NCBI RefSeq assembly: GCF_018449775.1
Contig: NZ_JAAVVB010000004.1
Coordinates: 310,001 to 374,000 of the forward strand
DNA: 64,000 nt
DNA from: Mucilaginibacter sp. dw_454
Lineage (GTDB): Bacteria; Bacteroidota; Bacteroidia; Sphingobacteriales; Sphingobacteriaceae
Direction of reading: 5' to 3'
This document shows positions 9,557 to 20,000 of this stretch, piece after piece. Below the pieces are notes generated by a model. The model was given only the letters and a program-made list of their open reading frames with translations, had not been told where the DNA came from and did no database searches. Position 1 is the first letter of the stretch, and every line of letters begins with the position of its first letter. The translations under genes and the position numbers were made by a program.

Positions 9557-9592
9557 ACGTCATCGTGAGCGAGGTACGAGCGTAACGATCTC
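9557..9592 (+). repeat. Left inverted arm of the GIY-YIG-containing repeat element
   Basis: 36 bases beginning ACGTCATCGTGAGCGAGG and ending CGATCTC. They are complementary to 9944-9979 with one mismatch. The arm is followed by CCGGATAAGCG, the same loop start as in the gene-less repeats at 2.1-2.5 kb. Confidence 0.92.
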
Positions 9593-9623
9593 CGGATAAG
9601 CGATATATTTTCTATTTTGCACT

Positions 9624-9929
9624 ATGGTGTTTCAAAGAGGCGGCTGCGTTTACATAGTAACCAACAAAACGCATACCGTACTATACATCGGTGTTACATC
9701 AGATATTCGCGTGAGGATCTGGGAACACAAGAATAAAGTTCACCCCAAGAGCTTTACTGCCAAATATAACTGCAACCACTTAGTTTACTATTGCTTTTAC
9801 CCTCACATTGAGGAAGCAATTTCAGCTGAAAAGTCATTAAAGAAAAGAAAACGAGATTACAAAAACAACCTGATAACTGACTTCAATCCCGAATGGAGGG
9901 ATCTGTATCCTGATTTCGAACTGGAGTAA
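9624..9929 (+). CDS. GIY-YIG nuclease family protein
   Basis: A 101-residue single-domain GIY-YIG protein of the small UPF0213/YhbQ-like kind. Motifs in order are CVYIVTN at 8-14 (GIY equivalent), LYIGVT at 20-25 (YIG), the conserved Arg in RVRIWEHK near 30, and the catalytic Glu in AISAEKSLKKRKR near 70. The fold is a metal-dependent endonuclease. It starts 31 bp after one arm of a palindromic repeat and stops 14 bp before the matching inverted arm, so the gene occupies the loop of a repeat. This context suggests a mobile or repeat-maintenance role rather than housekeeping. No ribosome binding site is obvious. Confidence 0.88.
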   Translation: MVFQRGGCVYIVTNKTHTVLYIGVTSDIRVRIWEHKNKVHPKSFTAKYNCNHLVYYCFYPHIEEAISAEKSLKKRKRDYKNNLITDFNPEWRDLYPDFELE

Positions 9930-9943
9930 TTGCGGGGCGTAAA

Positions 9944-9979
9944 GAGATCGTCACGCTCGTACCTCGCTCACGATGACGT
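9944..9979 (-). repeat. Right inverted arm of the GIY-YIG-containing repeat element
   Basis: 36 bases, GAGATCGTCACGCTCGTACC... to ...GATGACGT, the reverse complement of 9557-9592 apart from one base. The whole element is about 423 bp. I see no clear target-site duplication outside the arms. Confidence 0.92.
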
Positions 9980-10015
9980 GGTAGGTATATATATTAGTTT
10001 GAAACCTATCGCCTC

Positions 10016-10093
10016 CACGTCATTGCGAGCGTAGCGTCGCAATCTCTAAGCGATAATAAACGCTTGCCGGAGATCGTTACGCTCGTACCTCGA
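10016..10093. repeat. Partial palindromic repeat with truncated right arm
   Basis: Left arm CACGTCATTGCGAGCGTAGC, a loop with the small hairpin AAGCG...CGCTT, then GGAGATCGTTACGCTCGTACCTCG. The right arm is then cut short where CGGGCGGGAG begins. It lies directly after the GIY-YIG element and before the GH32 stop. Confidence 0.8.
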
Positions 10094-10120
10094 CGGGCGG
10101 GAGAGTAGTAAATAAATGTC

Positions 10121-11656
10121 TTATTTCTTCTGATTCACATCCCAAATATTCATCCATTTCAACACCGCCTTCCCCTCTGCAAATACAGAAACATTTGTTG
10201 CGTCAATATCCGGATAGATCATGGTAGAGATCACTTTTTCGCCGCCATTACCAAATACTTCGAGCGATGAATTGTCTACCAGTACTTGTATTTTAACAAC
10301 ACCGTCTATCGGTTTCATGGGTGCGGTTTGGGTTAAGTTACGGCGCGATTTATTGCCCATTTCTGCAATGGTGCAATCAACAAATAACTGGCCATTTTCG
10401 GCGTCATAGCCCACGGTTACATTTTTGGTGATATCCGGATTTTCGACTACGTTGAAGCCCACTTTTTTGGTGTCTTTACTAACGTCAAATTCAGCATTTA
10501 TCCAATAAGAATTACCGCTGTGCGGGCGCTCTTTATTCAGGCTGATGCGTGTATTGTTAATTGGCAAATTTTTCTGTAGCAGCGACTTTTGGGTAGCATA
10601 GTTAGGCATAGCTTTGGTAACTATAGATGATGGCGCCTGGATCAATCTTAAGCCTTCGTCTGTCGTCTTTAAAGACAGATCATGCGGGATAGACATTTGC
10701 CCTTTCCACGGGTAAGTTTCGCGGCGGCCATCTTGCAGCCAGCCTAATAAGATCTTTTTGTTTTGCGGGGCATCGCGCCAGGCTATGGCTGCATAGAAGC
10801 AATCGCCATAATCAACCTGTAAAACTTTAGTGCCGTTATTATCATCCTTGAAAGTGGTGCCATCAAAATCGCCCACAAAATATTGAATCAACGGGCCATG
10901 ATCACCACCCGAGGATACAAACAGCACCCATTTAATTTTAGTCGGATCATTATCAACCACCAATGGCAACATCGACGGACACTCCCAGCCATTACGCGTA
11001 TAGCCGGCCGGACCGAAATCGCTCAGTTTGGTCCACTCTTTTAAGTTTGGCGAACCATAAATACGAACCATATGTTCATTAACCATAGATACGGTCATGA
11101 TCCATTGCTTGCTGGCCTCATGCCAGAACACGTTAGGGTCACGGAAATCGCTTTTATTGAGGTCGATAACCGGGTTATGACTGTACTGCGTAAACGTCAT
11201 TCCATTATCGTTACTATAAGCTATAAACTGCGACTCTTTATGTTGCTTAGGCTGATCGCCGGTAAAAATAGCGACTATAGGCGGCTTACCTTTGATGCCG
11301 AATCCGCTGGTATTATTTTTATCTACCACGGCCGATCCTGAATAAATCCAGGTAATGGTGTCGGGATGAACGATCTCGGGGATGGCAACCGGCAGGTGAT
11401 TCCATGCTACCAGGTCTTTACTGGTGGCATGGCCCCAGCTCATGTGGCCCCATTTATTTTCGAATGGGTTATGCTGATAATACAATTGAAATTCGCCATT
11501 TAAAAAAAGCAAGCCGTTGGGGTCGTTGGTCCAGTTTTTATCGGGTGTAAAATGATATTTTGGGCGCCACTGCGGAGTAGGTGCAGCTTCTTTTTGAGCG
11601 AAACCTTTTAGAGCAGGCAATAAAAATAAAATAACGATCAGTTTATTACGCAACAT
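10121..11656 (-). CDS. GH32 beta-fructosidase (levanase/invertase-like)
   Basis: 511 residues from the ATG at 11656, chosen because a signal peptide (MLRNKLIVILFLLPALKGFAQ) starts there; the longer frame adds 18 non-signal residues. GH32 motifs are all present: NWTNDPNG with nucleophile Asp45, FRDPNVFW with transition-state Asp173, and GWECPSML with acid/base Glu225. A C-terminal beta-sandwich follows. It hydrolyses terminal fructose from sucrose, inulin or levan; secretion suggests polymer or oligosaccharide substrates. It lies downstream of the GH2 gene on the same strand but beyond a terminator, so it is probably a separate transcript. Confidence 0.93.
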   Translation of the reverse strand: MLRNKLIVILFLLPALKGFAQKEAAPTPQWRPKYHFTPDKNWTNDPNGLLFLNGEFQLYYQHNPFENKWGHMSWGHATSKDLVAWNHLPVAIPEIVHPDTITWIYSGSAVVDKNNTSGFGIKGKPPIVAIFTGDQPKQHKESQFIAYSNDNGMTFTQYSHNPVIDLNKSDFRDPNVFWHEASKQWIMTVSMVNEHMVRIYGSPNLKEWTKLSDFGPAGYTRNGWECPSMLPLVVDNDPTKIKWVLFVSSGGDHGPLIQYFVGDFDGTTFKDDNNGTKVLQVDYGDCFYAAIAWRDAPQNKKILLGWLQDGRRETYPWKGQMSIPHDLSLKTTDEGLRLIQAPSSIVTKAMPNYATQKSLLQKNLPINNTRISLNKERPHSGNSYWINAEFDVSKDTKKVGFNVVENPDITKNVTVGYDAENGQLFVDCTIAEMGNKSRRNLTQTAPMKPIDGVVKIQVLVDNSSLEVFGNGGEKVISTMIYPDIDATNVSVFAEGKAVLKWMNIWDVNQKK

Positions 11657-11763
11657 GATTTGTGTGGTTAATACGTACAATTGGTTAACAGTCGGCAGAT
11701 GGCTGGCCATCTTCGGTTTTTAAAGATAGGATATTGTAACATAAAACGGAAGCGTCGTTAAAC

Positions 11764-11795
11764 AGAAAAGGGCGCAAATTGCGCCCTTTTCTGTT
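11764..11795. terminator. Rho-independent terminator after GH2 gene
   Basis: A long GC-rich stem, CAGAAAAGGGCGCA / TGCGCCCTTTTCTG, followed by T-rich sequence. It sits between the GH2 stop and the GH32 start on the minus strand. Confidence 0.9.
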
Positions 11796-11821
11796 TGTTG
11801 TTGTATATACAACTAAAATCT

Positions 11822-14800
11822 CTACTGCTTTTTCTTTTTAGACAGGTCAAGCTCGTAACTAAAATTAGTAGCCACAGCATAAGGCCTGTAACCCTCTAAT
11901 GGGCGCGGACCGCAGCCATATGAACCTACGCCTAACGTTTTATGTTCAATGCAAAGCACTGTTCCCTTACTTTTTGGCAAGTCAATTTTATACTCAACAG
12001 GTGTCATTTCTTCATCGCTGTAAGGCAACGCACTTATTTGCATTACAGAATCAACCTGTTTAACATGTAAACCAAGGCCGTCGGCCGAAGTTAGGTTTGC
12101 CCAGCGCACATCTTCGTGGTTGCCTTGCTCCATTGGTTTCTCGTAACCGGTCATTTGCGCAGTAACGCTGCTTGCAAAATGGCCCACGTTGTAACCGCTT
12201 TTACGGTCGGCATAGTTTTCCATTGGGCCGCGGCCTAAGTAATCAACCTGGTTCAGGTCTTTATTCAGGAACATACGCACACCTATGTGAGCCAATACTA
12301 ATTTAGGGTCGCTAAAATCAACCTTGTTTTCTGATTTGATCTCGCCTTTACCATTGATGGTGTAAGTTACATTATGGTGCACCACAAAGTTTTGTTTACC
12401 CACGCCGGTAAGGTTAGCGCTAATTTGCACTACGTTTGCCGCAAGTTGGATTGCTTTAACATCGTTGGCGGTCCATTTAATTTCGTTCAAGCCGTTTTTC
12501 ATCCAGTCTTCATAGGCCCACATATCATCTTTTTGATGAGGCGCGCGCCATAAGTGCAGCATCGGGCCGCCTTCGTCTCTTAAAACGTTATCGCCGTCTT
12601 TCTCCATTTTAGTGAAAGTGCCCTTGTTCTTATCAAATACCAAGGCGAAGTCTGCGCCTTTTACCTTGATATCGCTGCTGCCGTTATTTAAGCTCAGGTT
12701 AGCACCCTGCATTTTATCGGCAACCGCTGGTACCAGCGTACCCAACTCAAATTGTTGCTCGGCAACTTCAAAGCCGCGTTTGGCCCAGATTTTATCAACA
12801 CCTAACTGAAACGAGATGCGCACAAAATATTCGGCACCCGGTTTTGGGTTAACTACGAAAGGCACGGTAATATCTTTGTCCTGACCGGGATTGATCAAGC
12901 CAACATTAATATTGCCAGACGAAATTGCAGTACCATTTTCACTCACTTCCCATTTAGCATCCAAATTATTCAGGTTGATAAACTGGTAGCGGTTTTTAAT
13001 AGTGAAGATCTTTTTATCCAGATCTTTTGCTTTGATAGAGATCCACTGATAAGCATGCTTTAACTCGGCATACTGTGGTTTTGGTTTGCGATCTGAGAAA
13101 ACAACACCTTTGTGAATGAAATACCGATCATTAGGATACTCGCCAAAACCACCACCAAATGCGGTGATAGGGTGCTTAGGGTTGCGGTTGTTGTAAATAC
13201 CCTGATCTTGCCACTCCCAGATAGCGCCACCTAACAGGTTTGGATATTTATCAAACAGGTCATTATAAATATCTACCGAACCCATTGAGTTAAACATAGA
13301 GTGCGCATACTCGCACAGGTAGAATGGTTTGGTTAGGGTGGCATCAGTTGCATGTTTTTCCAGGTCGTAAACGTTGGTATACATTTCGCTGTCCATATCG
13401 GCAGGATTTTTAGCGCCTATGCCGAAGCCCTGATAATGCGTAGGGCGGCTGGTATCAATATCTTTAATGGCTTTGATAATGGCCCTGAAGTTGCTGCCGC
13501 CACTACCACACTCATTACCTAACGACCAGATAACTACAGCGGCATGGTTTTTAAAGTTCTCTACGTTGGCAACGTTTCTGTCAATCAGCGCTGCTTTTAT
13601 TCTTGGCTCTTCGTTAAAATCATCCCAGGCGCCATGACACTCTAAGTTAGCCTCGGCTACCAGGTAAATACCGTACTCGTCGCATAGCTCATACCAACGT
13701 GGGTCGTCAGAGTAGTGGCAGGTACGTACGTGGTTGCTATTGGTTTGTTTGATAAGGATAATGTCTTTAACCATCTGCTCCTCGGTAATGGCGTGGCCAT
13801 CGTCCGGCCAGTTTTCGTGGCGGTTAACACCTTTTAGTTTGATAGGTACACCGTTAACCAAAAACAAACGGCCTTTTATTTCAATACTGCGGAAACCGGT
13901 ACGTTGAGATATAGTTTCGATAGTTTTAGCACCTTCATTCAGGTTGATGACCGTAGTATATAACTTAGGCGTCTCAGCAGTCCATTTCTGCGGATTGCTT
14001 ACATGGATGGTCGTCTCGACAGTTATTTCCTCGCCCGGCTGTAATGCAGGTACATTTTTCTTAACGGCAGCACCCGGTACTTTTACCAATCCGTTGTAAA
14101 GCGTAACCAATACCTGGCGCGCCGGTGTGGCAACTTTGCCATAGTTTTTAACTTTGGTTGATACTGCTAAGTCGGCATCCTTGTATTGCGCATCCAGGTT
14201 AGTATGGATAAAGAAATCGCGGATGTGTTCTTGCGGAGCGCTCCATAAAGTAACGTTACGGAAGATCCCGCTTAAGCGGTACATGTCCTGATCTTCCAGA
14301 TAACTGCCTACAGTGAAGCGATACACTTCGACAGCTAACATATTTTTGCCAGGATGTACATATTTAGTCAGGTCGAACTCGGCAGCGTTACGACTGTTTA
14401 CGCTGTAACCCACTTTTTTACCATTAACCCAGATAAAGAAACCCGCATCCACCCCATCAAAAGTGATGAAGATGCGACGGCCGTTCCAATTTGCAGGCAC
14501 ATCAAAATCGCGGCGGTAGCTGCCTACCGGGTTACGTTCTTGCGTAGCGGTATATTTCTTATTCTTAGGTTCAGACATTACATGCGGGAAATCCTTTTGG
14601 AAGATGTAAGTAAAGTTGCTGTAATACGGCGTTCCGTAACCTTGCACCTGGAAGTTGCCGGGCACTTTAATGTCTTTCCATTTGGATACATCGTAGTTAG
14701 TTTTGTAAAAATCGGCAGGGCGTTTTTGTGGCCAGTCAACCCAGTTAAACTTCCACATGCCGTTCAAGCTTATGGCTAGTGACGATGCACGGCGATTAGC

Positions 14801-15022
14801 TTTTAATGCTTCGGCCAGGGTGGCATAAGGCATCAGCGTAGCGTGAGCCGCCTCTTTGTTTATGCCGATATTTTCGGGGTCTTCAATTTCTTTCGGAACA
14901 GAAGCTGTGTCTTTAGCCGACAGATATTTTGCCGCGTCTTGCTGTGCCATAGTGGTTTTAAAACCAAATACAAGCATTAACAGCATCACCACAACTTCTT
15001 TTTTAAATAAGACTTTGTTCAT
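11822..15022 (-). CDS. GH2 LacZ-like beta-galactosidase
   Basis: 1066 residues with an N-terminal signal peptide (ending near TTMAQ), so it is periplasmic or secreted, unlike E. coli LacZ. The domain order is the LacZ type: sugar-binding sandwich, immunoglobulin-like domain, TIM barrel, second Ig-like domain, and beta-galactosidase small-chain domain (YLGRGPMENYADR near 940). Catalytic motifs are WSLGNECG with acid/base Glu504 and LCEYAH with nucleophile Glu571; NRHENWPD is also conserved. A perfect LacI-family operator sits about 220 bp upstream and the susCD terminator lies beyond it, so this gene likely has its own regulated promoter. Confidence 0.94.
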   Translation of the reverse strand: MNKVLFKKEVVVMLLMLVFGFKTTMAQQDAAKYLSAKDTASVPKEIEDPENIGINKEAAHATLMPYATLAEALKANRRASSLAISLNGMWKFNWVDWPQKRPADFYKTNYDVSKWKDIKVPGNFQVQGYGTPYYSNFTYIFQKDFPHVMSEPKNKKYTATQERNPVGSYRRDFDVPANWNGRRIFITFDGVDAGFFIWVNGKKVGYSVNSRNAAEFDLTKYVHPGKNMLAVEVYRFTVGSYLEDQDMYRLSGIFRNVTLWSAPQEHIRDFFIHTNLDAQYKDADLAVSTKVKNYGKVATPARQVLVTLYNGLVKVPGAAVKKNVPALQPGEEITVETTIHVSNPQKWTAETPKLYTTVINLNEGAKTIETISQRTGFRSIEIKGRLFLVNGVPIKLKGVNRHENWPDDGHAITEEQMVKDIILIKQTNSNHVRTCHYSDDPRWYELCDEYGIYLVAEANLECHGAWDDFNEEPRIKAALIDRNVANVENFKNHAAVVIWSLGNECGSGGSNFRAIIKAIKDIDTSRPTHYQGFGIGAKNPADMDSEMYTNVYDLEKHATDATLTKPFYLCEYAHSMFNSMGSVDIYNDLFDKYPNLLGGAIWEWQDQGIYNNRNPKHPITAFGGGFGEYPNDRYFIHKGVVFSDRKPKPQYAELKHAYQWISIKAKDLDKKIFTIKNRYQFINLNNLDAKWEVSENGTAISSGNINVGLINPGQDKDITVPFVVNPKPGAEYFVRISFQLGVDKIWAKRGFEVAEQQFELGTLVPAVADKMQGANLSLNNGSSDIKVKGADFALVFDKNKGTFTKMEKDGDNVLRDEGGPMLHLWRAPHQKDDMWAYEDWMKNGLNEIKWTANDVKAIQLAANVVQISANLTGVGKQNFVVHHNVTYTINGKGEIKSENKVDFSDPKLVLAHIGVRMFLNKDLNQVDYLGRGPMENYADRKSGYNVGHFASSVTAQMTGYEKPMEQGNHEDVRWANLTSADGLGLHVKQVDSVMQISALPYSDEEMTPVEYKIDLPKSKGTVLCIEHKTLGVGSYGCGPRPLEGYRPYAVATNFSYELDLSKKKKQ

Positions 15023-15240
15023 AATTAACGTAATTTTTAATTTATTGGGATTATAATTATCAATGCGATGGTTTAAACAGCCGCATTTTAGGTATTCATG
15101 GTATCGATGTTAAAAGTATGGCTTTTGCCGGTTTTAACCCAACCACATTCGTAATAATTTTATTATAGTTTGATAAATGATCTTAGCGGAAATCAGGCGG
15201 CTAAAATATCCAAATTAAAACAAAGCGAAAGCCTATTTTG

Positions 15241-15254
15241 TGCAAACGTTTGCA
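15241..15254. promoter_or_regulatory. LacI-family operator-like palindrome
   Basis: TGCAAACGTTTGCA is a perfect 14-bp palindrome with the TGnAAnCGnTTnCA pattern typical of LacI/GalR-family sites. It lies in the 303-bp gap between susD and GH2, upstream of GH2 on its strand. No LacI regulator gene is in the window. Confidence 0.65.
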
Positions 15255-15271
15255 GTACATCAGCATAATAC

Positions 15272-15307
15272 AAAAAGAGCTGCCTGGTATAGAGGCAGCT
15301 CTTTTAT
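15272..15307 (-). terminator. Rho-independent terminator of the susCD operon
   Basis: Stem AAAAGAGCTGCCT / AGGCAGCTCTTTT with loop GGTATAG, just past the SusD stop on the minus strand. Confidence 0.92.
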
Positions 15308-15325
15308 TAAGTAATGATAATTAAT

Positions 15326-17023
15326 TTACCAACCCGGATTTTGCGGAAGCAATGAAGGGTCGGTTTGCAAACTTTCTGTAGGTACCGGCCACAGATAATG
15401 TTTGGCCGGGTTAAATAACCTTACCACCAGTTTAATGTATTGATCATGATTAGGCCCGGCAAATTTGGCACCGCGCACCTCGTCACCAACAGGATGGTTC
15501 AGCACCGTCTCGGCAATTTTCCAGCGCCTGATATCATCATAGCGTAACGACTCGAGCGCCAATTCGCTGCGGCGCTCATTCCTTACCTGGTCAATCATGC
15601 TCATGCTGGTGTTACCCGGATAGGTGAGCGCCAGCGGATTGGTAAAGCCGGCGCGTGTACGTAGCAGCCTGATGGTTTTATCCCACACACCGGCATCCAT
15701 TTGCCCAAGCTCGGTTTTTGCCTCTGCCTCCATCAGCAACACCTCGGCCCAGCGCATCACAATAATGTTTTCGCCAAATTGGAACACCGTTGCTGTTGGG
15801 TCGTAATATTTGCGCCAAAAATAACCCGAACTGGTAAACGTGCCCGTACTATTGCCATACTCATTTCTGATATCGATAGCACCGGCAGTGCCGGGCTTAA
15901 TATGGATAGTCTGTGTAGTGTTCAGGTTGTTTACCCATTGATAGCCATCGTAAACCACAGTATATCCTAAACGAGGGTCTCGGTTAACATACTGGTTGCT
16001 TTCGTCATAACCCGAACCGGCATCTGTGATAGCTTTACCATCCAGCGTCAGGAAGCTTTCTACCAGATCTTGTGTAGGCACCAGATTGCTGTTGGTTGAC
16101 GCGGTTGCACCATTACCTGTATAAAACGGACCGAAGTCTCCCCAGTCTGTCCAGACCCTGTCGGGCGCCGCATATTCTAAATCAGAAATAACTTCCGAAT
16201 TATATTTGTTGTTGGTAGCAAATACATTAGGATAGCTGGGCACCAACGAATAGGTACCGTTTGTTCCCTGATTATTCATCAAATCTTCGCAAACAGCAAC
16301 GCACTCCTGCCAACGCTGATTGTACAGCAACACCCGGGCTTTCATAGCCAATGCAGCGCCCCTGGTAATACGGCCACGGTCTGAAACTGCCTGCGCATCG
16401 CGGGTTGGCAGTACGGCGGCGCACGAGTCCAACTCACTCAAAATATAAGTTACCACATCAGCCTTTGGCGTCCGCTTGATGGATTTAGACTCATCAATAC
16501 TCAGCACATGGGTAACTAGTGGCACATCACCATAAAGGTTGGTTAACCTGAATAAGGCTTGTGCGCGCAGGTAGCGCGCCTCACCTTTCATACGGGCTAT
16601 CAGCGCTTTGTCTAAGCTGGTATTTCTGTCAATGTTCTCTAAAAACAGGTTACATGACCTGATATTATAGTAATAACTACCCCACTCATACTTTACACGG
16701 TTAATGCCCGCATTAAAGTTAGCATCGTTACCACTTGATATTTCGGTTGGGGTACCAACATTAACATCCAGCGGGCAATACGCATTATCTGATAGGGCCT
16801 CATTATAAAAGTAGGCTTGCGAAGCCGAGCTTGAGCCGGGATACCCCCCGCTTATTTGCTGGCTATAGCAGTTGTTTAAGGCAACGTATGCATTAGCAGT
16901 TACTTGCCAAAATTGATCGTCGGTGTATTTACTGGTTGGGGTTAGGTTAATTTTGTTACAACTAGCCAAAGCCGCTGCCACCAGAATGATGATACCCGAT
17001 CTATTTAAAAAGCTTAAACGCAT
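15326..17023 (-). CDS. SusD/RagB-family outer-membrane glycan-binding lipoprotein
   Basis: 565 residues. A lipobox (VAAALASC, Cys22) predicts a surface lipoprotein. The SusD N-terminal TPR-like region (YNIRSCNLFLENID, ARYLRAQALFRL) and the ending LWPVPTESLQTDPSLLPQNPGW are diagnostic. It caps the partner SusC barrel and captures oligosaccharides for TonB-dependent import. The start is 19 bp after the SusC stop, so the two are one operon closed by the terminator at 15.3 kb. The glycan is not readable; neighbours GH2 and GH32 make galactoside or fructoside substrates possible. Confidence 0.95.
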   Translation of the reverse strand: MRLSFLNRSGIIILVAAALASCNKINLTPTSKYTDDQFWQVTANAYVALNNCYSQQISGGYPGSSSASQAYFYNEALSDNAYCPLDVNVGTPTEISSGNDANFNAGINRVKYEWGSYYYNIRSCNLFLENIDRNTSLDKALIARMKGEARYLRAQALFRLTNLYGDVPLVTHVLSIDESKSIKRTPKADVVTYILSELDSCAAVLPTRDAQAVSDRGRITRGAALAMKARVLLYNQRWQECVAVCEDLMNNQGTNGTYSLVPSYPNVFATNNKYNSEVISDLEYAAPDRVWTDWGDFGPFYTGNGATASTNSNLVPTQDLVESFLTLDGKAITDAGSGYDESNQYVNRDPRLGYTVVYDGYQWVNNLNTTQTIHIKPGTAGAIDIRNEYGNSTGTFTSSGYFWRKYYDPTATVFQFGENIIVMRWAEVLLMEAEAKTELGQMDAGVWDKTIRLLRTRAGFTNPLALTYPGNTSMSMIDQVRNERRSELALESLRYDDIRRWKIAETVLNHPVGDEVRGAKFAGPNHDQYIKLVVRLFNPAKHYLWPVPTESLQTDPSLLPQNPGW

Positions 17024-17042
17024 GATCTTTAAATTTTAATTG

Positions 17043-20000
17043 TTAAAAAGTTAAGTCTACACCCACACCGTAAAATTTGGCCAGCGGATATCCTCTTGGG
17101 GTATCTGCACCTACGGTGTTATCCAGGTTGTTGCCAAACTCGGTTCCTTCCGGATCGGTAAATTTCAGCGGTGATATGGTCAGCAAATTCTGGGCGGTGA
17201 AATAAATCCTTGCTCTTGAAATGCTTACTTTTTTCAACATCGCTGCAGGGAAAGAATAGCCAACCTGTATATTCTTTAACCGGCCATAGGCTGTGTTAAA
17301 TAAATACATGTCAGACCCTGTACGGAAGTTGTTGTTGTTAGGCACAGATCCGTTTTCGGCCAGGCGCGGATATTTGGCACCAGTATTAGTTGGCGTCCAG
17401 AAATCGCTTGAGCTATCGTAAACAGTACCGCCATAAGTAGTAAAGTGATATGGCTCAATCAACTCACCCCGGATAAGCTCCTGCCTTTTTAACACACCTT
17501 GTATAAATACAGTAGCGTCGAAGTTTTTAAAGGTGACATTATAGTTTAAACCGAACGTATAATGCGGGAACGGATCGCCCAGGATAAATTTATCATTAGC
17601 GTCAATAACACCATCATGATTCTTGTCCACAAACTTCCAGTCGCCCGGTGCCAAACCTGTAGGGTAATTGGCAAAGTGCGGATAGCTGGCTACATCGGCA
17701 GTAGTTTGGTACAAGCCATTGGTTTTATAACCCTGGTAAACGGTAATTGGCAAGCCTACACGTCGTACAAATTCAAACTCCTCGCGCTGGAAAACGTTTT
17801 CTGATTGATCAAAACTATAAGCCAGCAATTTACTGGTAGCGTTTGACAGGCTAAACGTTACACTATGACTAAACAACTCGCCGCGGGTGTTGTAGGTTAG
17901 TTTTACTTCCCATCCTTTATCCTGCACTTTTGAGATATTGTAGGTAGGCAAAGTTGAGCCAAATAATGACGGTACATCTTGCCGTGGCGCTAATATATTG
18001 CTGGTTGTTTTATTAAAATAATCTGCATCTACTAAGAAATGCCCCTTAAAGAAACTGGCGTTCAAACCAAGATCCAACGTTGCAGCACTTTCCCAGGTGA
18101 TACCCGGGTTAGCCAAAGTTTGCGTGTACCCCACTACCGATGAGTTATTAAAAGCATACGCCGTACCTGTATTTACACCATAAGTGGTGATATATTGGTA
18201 TGGACCCACGCTTTGGTTACCCAGGATACCGTAGTTACCGTGTACCCGCAAATCACCAACCTGGTCTTTATAATCTTTCATGAAATCCTCTTCCGTAGCA
18301 CGCCATGACAGACCAACTGAGGGAAAAAATGCCCAGCGATGACCTGCTGCAAAGTTTGAAGACTCATCATCCCGGAAAGAAGCATCCAAATAATATTTGT
18401 TGTTGTATGAATATGACAGACGACCGAAAATAGAGTTCAAACTGGTTTCTTGTGTGTTTGATACCGAGTTGTAAGAATTAGTCCGGTCTGTTTGGGTAGC
18501 CGAAGTGGGAACGCCCAATAACGAGTCTGTTAAAGTTTGCCTAAACTGGCTGGCCTCAAACAAATACGACTCGTTAGCTACACCCACCAACACGTTGATA
18601 TCATGTTTACCTATCGTTTTGGTATACTCGGCCAATAAGTTGGTGTTGGTACTTAATGCTTTTGCATTATAATCTGCAGTTGAGGCATCGGTATTTGATT
18701 GACCTGACGGGTAGTAAGTTAAAGGCACGCCCCTTACCAGTTGCGAGTTTGATTTAACTGTTCCGCCAAATACCGCCCTGATCTGGAAGGCAGGTGTAAC
18801 ATGATAGCCTACGGTAAAGCTGCCGTTGATCTCATCGTTATTATTATAATTGAACCCACCGTTTCTTAGCATATCCAGGGGGTTGTCAGTTACAAATCCG
18901 GTTATGTAGCGCCCTTGCGCATCCTGGAAGCTATCTGTTAATGGAGCGCGCAATGCATCGCCAATAACATCATTATAAGGTGCATTAGTTTGAACCTTTG
19001 CGTAAGTTAAATTCCATGAGGTGTTAAAATTACCCAGGGTTGCTGTTTGATTTAAACGGAAGTTAAAGCGCCTTAAACCGTAGGTACCATTGATATTGCT
19101 TTGCTCCAGAAAGCTGCGCTGATCCAGATATCCAAACGACATCAGGTAGGTGCTATTGGCCGAACCACCGCTTACGCTAAAATTTTGGTTGTTTTGTGGT
19201 GCATTATGCAAAATGGTTTCCAGGCGCCAATCGCCATTGCCTTTGTCTTTAATGGCTTGAATTTGCTCTGGCGTATATTGATCAGGCTTGCCGGAGTTTT
19301 CTAAAGACATGTTCTTGTCTTCTGCGTTAACCCAGGCGTCAACCGGGTGAAACTGTATTTTCGGTGTTTGCACGCCGTAAATACCATTGTAAGTTACTTT
19401 TGGCGGGCTATTCAGCTTACCTTTTTTAGTGGTCACCAAAATTACACCATTGGCAGAACGCGACCCATAAATAGCCGCCGATCCCGCATCTTTCAATATG
19501 GATATATTATCGATATCGTTCGGGTTCAGCGTATTGATGTTACCGCCAATAATACCGTCAATAACCACCAGCGGGTCGTTATTACCAGTGGTACCCGTAC
19601 CGCGAATGTTTACGTTTAAGTTTCCGTCGGGGTTAGTAGGGTCATTACCTTTTTCCTGGATAATTAAATTGGGCGACTCGCCTTGTAAAGCCTGGAAGGT
19701 ATTAGCAACTGCACGACCTTCGACAGCTTTTGAGGCATCAACACGGTCGACCGCGCCCGTTAGCGAGATCTTTTTTTGCGTGCCATAACCTACTACTACC
19801 ACTTCGGTTAAAGCTTTATTAAGTGCCGCCAGTTTAACGTCGATAGTAGGTTTGTTATTAACCATTATCTCTTGAGCAGTATAACCTATATAACTAAATA
19901 CAAGCGTTGCTGCACCGTCCGCAGAAATAGAGTAGTTACCATTGGCGTCGGTAGCAACACCTTCACCTGTTTCTTTGATCTTAACAGATACACCTATCAG

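Noticed and set aside
14354..14779. Plus-strand frame of 141 codons within the GH2 gene
   Set aside because: It lies antisense to a well-supported beta-galactosidase and has no family features.
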